Source: Pseudomonadota bacterium (lineage in GTDB: Bacteria > Pseudomonadota > Gammaproteobacteria > Burkholderiales > Burkholderiaceae_F). Taken from it: DNA of 54,942 nucleotides. How positions within the stretch are numbered: the stretch's first letter is position 1; every line of letters starts with the position of its first letter. The notes beneath the pieces were generated by a model. That model did not search any database. It was not told the origin of the DNA and was given only the letters and a program-made list of their open reading frames with translations. Below, piece after piece: positions 39,999 to 47,458 of the stretch. A program made the position numbers and the translations under genes. Location: NCBI GenBank assembly GCA_029778535.1, contig JAKOQB010000012.1, positions 1-54,942 on the forward strand, in the 5' to 3' direction.

Positions 39999-41005
39999 CG
40001 ATCAAGGTTGCCATCAACGGTTATGGCCGCATCGGCCGCAACATCCTGCGCGCGCACTACGAGGGCGGCAAGAAGCACGACCTCCAGATCTTGGCGATCA
40101 ACGACCTGGGCGACACCAAGATCAACGCGCACCTGACCAAGTACGACACCGCGCACGGCAAGTTCCCCGGCACGGTGGCGATCGACGGCGACTCGCTGGT
40201 CGTCAATGGCGATCGCATCAAGGTGCTCAGCAACCGCGATCCGGCGCAACTGCCGTGGGCCGCGCTCGGCGTGGACGTGGTGCACGAGTGCACGGGCTTC
40301 TTCACCAGCAAGGAGAAGGCGTCCGCGCACATCAAGGGCGGCGCCAAGAAGGTGATCATCTCGGCGCCCGGCGGCAAGGACGTCGACGCGACCGTCGTCT
40401 ACGGCGTCAACCATGCGAGCCTGAAGGCGTCGCACACGGTGATCTCGAACGCGTCGTGCACGACCAACTGCCTGGCGCCGATGGTCAAGCCGCTGCAGGA
40501 AAAGATCGGGCTCACCAACGGACTGATGACGACGATCCACTCGTTCACCAACGACCAGGTGCTGACCGACGTGTATCACGAGGACCTGCGACGTGCGCGC
40601 GCGGCGGGCCACAACATGATCCCGACCAAGACCGGCGCGGCGGCCGCGGTCGGGCTGGTGATGCCGGAACTGAACGGCAAGCTCGACGGCTACGCGATCC
40701 GCGTGCCGACGATCAACGTGTCGATCGTCGACCTGTCGTTCATCGCTGCGCGCGACACCACCGTCGAGGAAGTGAACTCGATCATGAAGGCCGCCGCCGA
40801 GGGCCCGCTGAAAGGCATCCTCGGCTACAACGCCGACCCGCTGGTATCGAGCGACTTCAACCACGACCCGCTGTCGTCCGTCTTCGACGCCACCCTGACC
40901 AAGGTCTCCGGCCGCCTCGTCAAGGTGTCGAGCTGGTATGACAATGAATGGGGCTTCTCCAACCGGATGCTGGACGTAACTGTGGCGCTGATGCAGGCCA
41001 AGTGA
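39995..41005 (+). CDS. gapA: Glyceraldehyde-3-phosphate dehydrogenase, type I
   Basis: A 336-aa enzyme interconverting glyceraldehyde-3-phosphate and 1,3-bisphosphoglycerate. [10 protein letters not shown] (8-17) binds the dinucleotide, ASCTTNC places catalytic Cys155, and [12 protein letters not shown] is the usual C-terminus. Asp37 in NDLG suggests NAD preference. The ATG overlaps the tkt stop (ATGA) and has a strong GGGGGAGA site; sequence upstream in frame is tkt shadow. In relatives pgk or pyk follows directly; here a protease module and a palindromic element intervene. Confidence 0.96.
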   Translation: MTIKVAINGYGRIGRNILRAHYEGGKKHDLQILAINDLGDTKINAHLTKYDTAHGKFPGTVAIDGDSLVVNGDRIKVLSNRDPAQLPWAALGVDVVHECTGFFTSKEKASAHIKGGAKKVIISAPGGKDVDATVVYGVNHASLKASHTVISNASCTTNCLAPMVKPLQEKIGLTNGLMTTIHSFTNDQVLTDVYHEDLRRARAAGHNMIPTKTGAAAAVGLVMPELNGKLDGYAIRVPTINVSIVDLSFIAARDTTVEEVNSIMKAAAEGPLKGILGYNADPLVSSDFNHDPLSSVFDATLTKVSGRLVKVSSWYDNEWGFSNRMLDVTVALMQAK

Positions 41006-41023
41006 CGCAGTAGTCGAAGCCGG

Positions 41024-41107
41024 GCCCCATTCATTGCGACGGAGGCTAACTTCGACGAAGTCGAAGTTAAGGCGCGCAGCGCCGGCCGTAGTCACAACGA
41101 GTGGGGC
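41024..41107. repeat. Compound palindromic element downstream of gapA
   Basis: An imperfect 17-bp outer inverted repeat (41024-41040 and 41091-41107, 14 of 17 positions matching) encloses a perfect 10-bp stem TAACTTCGAC/GTCGAAGTTA (41047-41069, 3-base loop) and a small GGCGC/GCGCC hairpin. No T-tract follows, so it is not a classical terminator. It looks like an interspersed palindromic repeat or a structured 3' UTR. Confidence 0.6.
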
Positions 41108-41168
41108 TCTTCCCCCATCCATCCCGGCGACGCATCCATTAGTTACATCGACGCGCGCGGCCGCTCGC

Positions 41169-41174
41169 TACACT
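41169..41174 (+). promoter_or_regulatory. Candidate -10 box for a leaderless lipoprotein mRNA
   Basis: TACACT ends 6 bp before the GTG start at 41181, the distance to a transcription start. TCGACG lies 15 bp further up as a weak -35. The spacing mirrors that at the patatin gene. Confidence 0.35.
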
Positions 41175-41180
41175 GGCCGC

Positions 41181-41531
41181 GTGTCAGCCGATTCCGCCTC
41201 CTCGCCCTCGCATCGACGCCGTGCCGCGCGCCTGCTGTTGATCGCAGGCATAACGACCGGCGCCTGCACTTCGATGCCAGGACCATCGGCGCGCGTGATC
41301 GTCACGCTGGCACCGGGCGTGCAGATCGCCGATCACGCCGCGTTCGAGCGCGCCGTGCTGGCGCGAACGTCCGTGAAGGTCACCTATTCCGCCGCCGTGT
41401 CCGAACGCATGTACGCGCTGAACGTGCAGTGCGAGGCGAACGATCCGGGCTGCGTGCGCGCGAAAGCATCGCTGCAGGCATCGGGCCTGTTCACCTCGGT
41501 CACCGACGATCGACGCCGAAGCGGCTACTGA
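41181..41531 (+). CDS. Small lipoprotein resembling a subtilisin propeptide/inhibitor (I9-like)
   Basis: A 116-aa protein. A basic N-region and hydrophobic core end at TTGAC, a probable lipobox with Cys30. The mature 85 residues read like a protease-propeptide ferredoxin fold: strand RVIVTLAPGVQI, helix HAAFERAVLA, strand VKVTYSAAV, MYALNVQC, helix and LFTSVTDDR. The S8 protease gene starts 26 bp downstream, so a role as chaperone or inhibitor of that enzyme is a reasonable inference, not a proven assignment. GTG is chosen because it gives a proper lipoprotein signal and fits the -10 box. Confidence 0.65.
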   Translation: MSADSASSPSHRRRAARLLLIAGITTGACTSMPGPSARVIVTLAPGVQIADHAAFERAVLARTSVKVTYSAAVSERMYALNVQCEANDPGCVRAKASLQASGLFTSVTDDRRRSGY

Positions 41532-41557
41532 ACCGTCCAACGGAAAGGATTGAACCC

Positions 41558-43558
41558 ATGAGGGTGAGGCAGATTGTGCTCGGCGCGGCCGTCGCGGTGG
41601 GGGCCTTCTTTCTGCTGCCGGCGCACGCGGAGCGCTTGCAGCGCGTTGCGTACGCGACCGACACCACCGACCGCATCATCGTGAAGTTCCGCGCCACCGC
41701 GGCGCGTGTCCAGTCCGCGGCGGGCGAGGCGGCTGGGACCGATCGCGTCGTCGCGCTGGCCGCGCGCACCGGCCTGCGGCTGCAACTGGCGCGCAGCGTG
41801 TCGCCGCAGATGCACGCGGTGAAGCTCGATCGCATGCTCAGTGGCGCCGAACTGCGCGACGCGATCGCCCGCATCGCGGGCGATGCCGCGGTCGAATACG
41901 CGGTGGCCGATGGCCGCAAATACCGCGCGGCGATTCCAAACGATCCGCTGTACGGCACCGGCCAGGTCACGCAGCAGTGGTGGCTGACGCCGCCGAGCAG
42001 CACGTTCGTCTCGCCGATCGATGCCGAGCACGCGTGGGACATCACGACCGGCAGCACGCGCGTCGTCGTCGCCGTGCTCGACAGCGGCGTGCTGTACGAC
42101 CATCCCGACCTTGGCCGCTTCGAGCAGGGCGGCAAGGTGCTGCCCGGCTACGACATGATTTCCGACCCGGTCGTCGCCAACGACGGCGACGGTCGCGACT
42201 CCGACGCGTCCGATCCCGGCGACTGGATCACGCAGGCGGATCTGTCCAACACCGTCTTCAGCGGCTGCAGCGTGTCCGACAGTTCCTGGCACGGCACGCA
42301 CATCGCCGGGATCATCGGCGCGCGCACCAACAACAGCGTGGGCGTCGCCGGCATCGGCTGGAGCAACTGGGTGCTGCCGGTGCGCGTGCTGGGCAAGTGC
42401 TTCGGTTATGACTCGGACATCATCGCCGGCATCCGCTGGGCTGCGGGACTCAGTGTCCCCGGCGTGCCGGACAATCCATATCCGGCGCGCGTGATCAACA
42501 TGAGCCTCGGTTCGCAGGATGCCTGCACCGCCCCGTACCAGAACGCGATCGACGAAGTCAGGGCGCGTGCCGTGCTCGTGGTCGCGGCGGCCGGCAACGA
42601 CAGCGCGGGGGCGTCGGCCGCGCCCGCCAACTGCCCGGGCGTGATGTCGGTCACTGCGCTGCGCCACGTCGGCACCAAGGTCGGTTTCGCCAACTGGGGC
42701 ACCGACGTGACGATTGCCGCACCGGGCGGCAACTGCATCAATCTTACCGGCGATTGCCTGCATCCCATCGTCTCGACCGGCAACAGCGGCACACAGCAAC
42801 CCGCGGCGATGATCTATGACGGCCAGCTCGGAACGAGTTTCTCGACGCCGATGGTGGCAGGCGTGGCGGGCTTGATGCTCGCGGTCAATCCTTACCTGAA
42901 TGCGCAAGAGCTCTCTGCGCGCATGCGTACGACCGCGCGCGCGTTTCCGCCGCCCGATCCCACGCTGCTTGCGTGCAGCGATCCATCCTTTGTTCCGAAC
43001 GCCAACGGCAACCTGCCGAACGATGGCCAGTGCAACTGCACGACGACGAGTTGCGGCGCGGGCATGCTCGATGCGCGGGCGGCGGTCGTGGCGGCAGCGA
43101 ATCCGGTGGCTGCGATCGCGACGACGGCGGCGCCTGTCGTCGGCACGCCGCTGGCGCTCGACGGCAGTCCAAGCATTGCCGCGCCGGGTGCCACGATCGC
43201 GAGCTACAACTGGACCGTCGTCAGCTCCTCGCCGGCCGGCGCCGCGATCACGTCGGCGTCGACCGCGCGGACTGCGCTCACCTTTCCGGGGCCGGGAACT
43301 TACGTCGTCAGACTGCAGGTCGCCGACAGCGCCGGTCGCAGCCAGGCGCAGAGCTGCTCGATCGGCGTCGCTGCAACCGGCAACGTCGCGCAGTGCGGCG
43401 GTTCGTTACCGGCGTCCCTGCCCGCAGACATTGTGGCTCCGGTTCCGCCCCCGTCATCCGGCGGCGGCGGAGGCGGCGGTGCGATCCCGCTCGCGCAACT
43501 GTTGCTGTTGATCGCCCTGACTGCAGTTTCCGGCTTCAGGCGCCGCGACCGGAACTGA
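41558..43558 (+). CDS. Subtilisin-family (S8) protease with GlyGly-CTERM sorting tail
   Basis: A 666-aa exported serine protease. Signal peptide to AHA (about residue 24), then a propeptide-like region (about 35-120, DRIIVKFRATAARVQ), then the catalytic domain with Asp175 (VLDSG), His245 (HGTHIAG) and Ser427 (GTSFSTP), plus oxyanion Asn347. A PKD-like beta domain (about 517-605) follows. The C-terminus is a tripartite sorting signal: a Gly run (635-641), a hydrophobic helix (about 643-659) and RRRDR. That is a GlyGly-CTERM tail, which a rhombosortase cleaves; a rhombosortase gene lies immediately downstream on the other strand. GGAAAGGA precedes the ATG. Confidence 0.92.
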   Translation: MRVRQIVLGAAVAVGAFFLLPAHAERLQRVAYATDTTDRIIVKFRATAARVQSAAGEAAGTDRVVALAARTGLRLQLARSVSPQMHAVKLDRMLSGAELRDAIARIAGDAAVEYAVADGRKYRAAIPNDPLYGTGQVTQQWWLTPPSSTFVSPIDAEHAWDITTGSTRVVVAVLDSGVLYDHPDLGRFEQGGKVLPGYDMISDPVVANDGDGRDSDASDPGDWITQADLSNTVFSGCSVSDSSWHGTHIAGIIGARTNNSVGVAGIGWSNWVLPVRVLGKCFGYDSDIIAGIRWAAGLSVPGVPDNPYPARVINMSLGSQDACTAPYQNAIDEVRARAVLVVAAAGNDSAGASAAPANCPGVMSVTALRHVGTKVGFANWGTDVTIAAPGGNCINLTGDCLHPIVSTGNSGTQQPAAMIYDGQLGTSFSTPMVAGVAGLMLAVNPYLNAQELSARMRTTARAFPPPDPTLLACSDPSFVPNANGNLPNDGQCNCTTTSCGAGMLDARAAVVAAANPVAAIATTAAPVVGTPLALDGSPSIAAPGATIASYNWTVVSSSPAGAAITSASTARTALTFPGPGTYVVRLQVADSAGRSQAQSCSIGVAATGNVAQCGGSLPASLPADIVAPVPPPSSGGGGGGGAIPLAQLLLLIALTAVSGFRRRDRN

Positions 43559-44165
43559 CGCGCGCACGCTGCGCGTCGACGGCAGCGAACGCGAGCGCCA
43601 TCAGCGTGCCGCACAGCGCGCCGAGCAGGTGCGCCTGCGGCACCACCGGCGCGCCGAGCCAGGCCGGGATCGGCAACGTCGCCGCGCGCGGCTGCTCCAG
43701 TGCGACCTTGATCCAGCCGGCGAAGAACAACGCGACCGGCAACAGCGCCATTGCACGCGGCTTCGTCGATCGCGCATGCAATGACCACGCGCCCGCGCCG
43801 GCGAAGTAGAGCGCGTGCAGAACACCCGACAGGCCGCGATACCACGCGATGCCCGGATAGAACAGCACGAGCCCCGCGCTGATGCCGGCCGCGCCCGCCA
43901 CCATCACGATGAGTTGCCGCGGCGCCGGCAGATCCGGCGCGAACAGGCGCGCCAGCACGATCCACGCCGCCGCGTTGACGATCGCGTGGCGCCAGTTCAG
44001 ATGGACGAAGTGCGCGGTCAGCAGCCGCCACGGCTCGGCCGCGTTGCGCGCCGTCTCGTACTGCAGTGAAGCTCCTGCGCCCGGCCACCCTTGCAGCGCG
44101 AGGACGATGGCCGCGCCAAGCAGTGCGATCAGCGGAGCGCGCGTGAGCGCGGGCAGCGGCTTCAT
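43536..44165 (-). CDS. Rhombosortase (rhomboid-family intramembrane protease)
   Basis: A 209-aa rhomboid-fold membrane protease with about six helices. The catalytic Ser113 is in GLSGVLH (111-117) and His179 in AHLLGALCG (178-186). HFVHLNWRHAIVN (52-64) is the second-helix His/Asn signature. This compact form is the rhombosortase type that processes GlyGly-CTERM proteins. Its 3' end overlaps the convergent S8 protease gene by 23 bp, and that protease carries the matching tail, so the pair is probably dedicated. I start at MKPLPALTRAPL; in-frame sequence further up lies in the pgk gene. Confidence 0.88.
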   Translation of the reverse strand: MKPLPALTRAPLIALLGAAIVLALQGWPGAGASLQYETARNAAEPWRLLTAHFVHLNWRHAIVNAAAWIVLARLFAPDLPAPRQLIVMVAGAAGISAGLVLFYPGIAWYRGLSGVLHALYFAGAGAWSLHARSTKPRAMALLPVALFFAGWIKVALEQPRAATLPIPAWLGAPVVPQAHLLGALCGTLMALAFAAVDAQRARVSSGRGA

Positions 44166-44188
44166 CGGGTCGATGTCATCGGCGTTCG

Positions 44189-44194
44189 TATAAT
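44189..44194 (+). promoter_or_regulatory. Perfect -10 box for pgk
   Basis: TATAAT lies 71 bp before the pgk ATG, in the 100-bp divergent spacer with the rhombosortase gene. No clear -35. pgk therefore has its own promoter and does not depend on tkt-gapA. Confidence 0.5.
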
Positions 44195-44265
44195 GCCCGA
44201 CCGATCCCACCGTCGCATCGCGTGCCGGCCGGCGTGATGCCGATCCCTCCCATCGGAAAAAAACC

Positions 44266-45468
<1,203 letters not shown>

Positions 45469-45472
45469 TCTC

Positions 45473-45493
45473 GGATTGCGGATTGCGGATTGC
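45473..45493 (+). repeat. Left heptamer array (3 x GGATTGC)
   Basis: Three perfect tandem copies of the 7-mer GGATTGC begin 4 bp after the pgk stop. The unit is the reverse complement of GCAATCC, which makes up the array on the far side of the four-helix-bundle gene. Confidence 0.95.
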
Positions 45494-45540
45494 GAGGAGA
45501 CCGTGCGATACGCCGATCTCGCGGTGTGGGGCAGGCGGCG

Positions 45541-45858
45541 ATGGATCTTGCGCAATCGGTCTTCGAGCTGACGGCCGGCTTTCCCAAGGAGCAGAAGTTC
45601 GTCCTTGCGGCGCAGATGCAACGGTCTGCGCTGTCCATTCCCTCGAACATCGCGGAAGGGCACGGCCGCAAGTCGACGGGTGCGTTTATCAATCACCTGT
45701 CCATCGCTGCGGGCTCGCTACGCGAGCTCGAAACGCAGATCGAGTCGGCACGACGGCTCGAACTGCTACAAGTCGCCGATACGCCGGCGCTGTCCGAGCA
45801 AGTGGACAAAGTCGGCCGTATGCTGTCGCGGCTGACGACTTCATTGAAGGCGAAGTGA
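45541..45858 (+). CDS. Four-helix-bundle protein (S23/IVS family), 5' end apparently frameshifted
   Basis: The 106-aa frame from ATG 45541 gives MDLAQSVFELTAGFPKEQKF, then SALSIPSNIAEGHGRKSTG (about 31-49), the hallmark of proteins encoded in 23S rRNA intervening sequences and of the related Avd protein. These form pentameric, basic four-helix bundles that bind nucleic acid. The missing start of the family (RYADLAVW before QAAMDL) is present upstream in another frame from GTG 45503; only two bases, GG at 45530-45531, separate the frames. So either the gene is frameshifted or a -1 slip on the GGGG run joins them, or translation starts at the internal ATG. It is flanked by inverted heptamer arrays. 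Confidence 0.8.
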   Translation: MDLAQSVFELTAGFPKEQKFVLAAQMQRSALSIPSNIAEGHGRKSTGAFINHLSIAAGSLRELETQIESARRLELLQVADTPALSEQVDKVGRMLSRLTTSLKAK

Positions 45859-45868
45859 TGCCCGCCGC

Positions 45869-45938
45869 GCAATCCGCAATCCGCAATCCGCAATCCGACC
45901 CGCGCAATCCGCAATCCGAGTTCGGCGATCCGCGATCC
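45869..45938 (+). repeat. Right heptamer array (10 units in phase, consensus GCAATCC)
   Basis: Ten consecutive 7-bp units fill 45869-45938 without a phase slip: four GCAATCC, one GACCCGC, two GCAATCC, one GAGTTCG and two GCGATCC. The array starts 10 bp after the four-helix-bundle stop and ends 4 bp before the pyk ATG, so it occupies the space where a pyk ribosome site would be. Confidence 0.93.
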
Positions 45939-45942
45939 CACC

Positions 45943-47376
45943 ATGCCTAGAAGCACAAAAATCGTCGCCACCCTGGGCCCTTCATCCAGCGATCCGCAGG
46001 TGCTGCGGCGGATGCTGGCGGCGGGGGTGGACGTGGTGCGCTTCAATTTCTCGCACGGCAAGCCGGAGGATCACCTGGCGCGCGCGAAGCTGGTGCGTGA
46101 GGCGGCGAGTGCGTGCGGGCGCGAGATCGCGATCATGGGCGACCTGCAGGGGCCGAAGATCCGCATCGGCCGCTTCGAGCACGGCAAGGTGACGCTCGCG
46201 GCCGGCGCCCGCTTCGTGCTCGATGCCGGCTGCCAGGTCGGCAACGGCGAGCGCGTCGGCCTCGACTACAAGGACCTGACGCGCGACGTGAAGCCGGGCG
46301 ACGTGCTGCTGCTCGCCGACGGGCTGATCGTGCTCGACGTCGAGCGCGTGACCGGAGCCGAGATCCACACCGTGGTGCGCCTCGGCGGCGAACTGTCGAA
46401 CAACAAGGGCATCAACAAGCAGGGCGGCGGCCTGTCGGCGCCGGCGCTGACCGCCAAGGACGTGCGCGACATCGAGACCGCGATGGAGTGCGGCGCCGAT
46501 TTCATCGCGGTGTCGTTCGTGAAGAACCGCACCGACGTCGAGATGGCGCGGCGGCTGGCAATGATCGCCGGGGAGCGGCACGGCATCAGGCCGCAGATCA
46601 TCGCCAAGATCGAGCGCGCCGAGGCGATCCCGGTGCTGAAGGACATCCTCGACGCCTCCGACGGCATCATGGTCGCGCGCGGCGACCTGGCGGTCGAAGT
46701 CGGCAACGCGGCGGTGCCGGCGCTGCAGAAGCGGATGATCAAGATGGCGCGCGCGGCCAACAAGCTCGCGATCACCGCCACGCAGATGATGGAATCGATG
46801 ATCGTCAATGCGGTGCCGACGCGGGCCGAGGTCAGCGACGTGGCCAACGCGGTGCTCGACGGTACCGACGCAGTGATGCTGTCGGCCGAGACCGCGGCCG
46901 GCAGGTACCCGGTCGAGGTGGTCGAGACGATGGCCGCGATCGTCGAGGAAGCGGACCGCTCCGAATCGGTCGTGCTCGACACGCAGTTCCTGAACCAGAC
47001 CTTCGCGCGCATCGACCAGTCGATCGCGTACGGGGCGCTGTTTACCGCGTACCACCTGCGCTGCGCGGCGATCTGCGCGCTGACCGAATCGGGCTCCGTC
47101 ACGCTGTGGATGAGCCGGCACGACATCGACGTGCCGATCTACGCGCTGACGCAGAGCATGGCCACGCAGCGGCGGCTCGCGCTGTATCGCAACGTGCATC
47201 CGCTGCACCTGCCGATGTCGAGCCGCGATGCCACGCTCGACGCGGCCGAGCGCAAGCTGCTCGACGGCGGGTATGTCAAGCGCGGCGATCTGATCGTGAT
47301 GACCGTCGGCGAACCGATGGGGCAGCCCGGCGGCACCAATACGCTCAAAATCGTGCGCGTCGGCGAGCACGCTTGA
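45943..47376 (+). CDS. pyk: Pyruvate kinase
   Basis: A 477-aa enzyme converting PEP and ADP to pyruvate and ATP. TKIVATLGPSS (5-15) is the N-terminal signature, RFNFSHG the phosphate site, GDLQGPKIRIG the start of domain B, and IIAKIERAEA carries the catalytic Lys. GDLAVEV and TATQMMESM complete the active site, and the C-terminal effector domain is present. The upstream heptamer array leaves only CACC before the ATG, so it lacks a normal ribosome site and probably depends on translation from upstream. Confidence 0.96.
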   Translation: MPRSTKIVATLGPSSSDPQVLRRMLAAGVDVVRFNFSHGKPEDHLARAKLVREAASACGREIAIMGDLQGPKIRIGRFEHGKVTLAAGARFVLDAGCQVGNGERVGLDYKDLTRDVKPGDVLLLADGLIVLDVERVTGAEIHTVVRLGGELSNNKGINKQGGGLSAPALTAKDVRDIETAMECGADFIAVSFVKNRTDVEMARRLAMIAGERHGIRPQIIAKIERAEAIPVLKDILDASDGIMVARGDLAVEVGNAAVPALQKRMIKMARAANKLAITATQMMESMIVNAVPTRAEVSDVANAVLDGTDAVMLSAETAAGRYPVEVVETMAAIVEEADRSESVVLDTQFLNQTFARIDQSIAYGALFTAYHLRCAAICALTESGSVTLWMSRHDIDVPIYALTQSMATQRRLALYRNVHPLHLPMSSRDATLDAAERKLLDGGYVKRGDLIVMTVGEPMGQPGGTNTLKIVRVGEHA

Positions 47377-47377
47377 C

Positions 47378-47391
47378 GATGAGGAATGACG
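47378..47391. repeat. Left arm of an inverted repeat between pyk and the S41 gene
   Basis: This 14-mer is the reverse complement of the right arm at 47497-47510 with one mismatch. Read on the minus strand it is CGTCATTCCTCATC. Confidence 0.7.
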
Positions 47392-47458
47392 CCGCCCGCA
47401 GCGGCGGCCATGACGGCGCTGCGCGCCTATGAAGGATGATGGCGGGCGACTGGCGCGG

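Larger units (their letters stand above)
45473..45938. mobile_element. Candidate insertion: four-helix-bundle gene bounded by inverted heptamer arrays
   Basis: A 466-bp unit sits exactly between pgk and pyk. It consists of inverted arrays of a 7-bp repeat on either side of one small gene. Its outer edges lie 4 bp after the pgk stop and 4 bp before the pyk start, so it fills the whole intergenic space. No transposase or target-site duplication is visible. That it moved here as a unit is inference from architecture. Confidence 0.55.

Noticed and set aside
41047..41069. Intrinsic terminator of gapA
   Set aside because: The stem is perfect, but no T-tract follows on either strand.
45860..45940. 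CRISPR array between pgk and pyk
   Set aside because: The repeats are 7 bp, contiguous and without spacers, and no cas genes are present.
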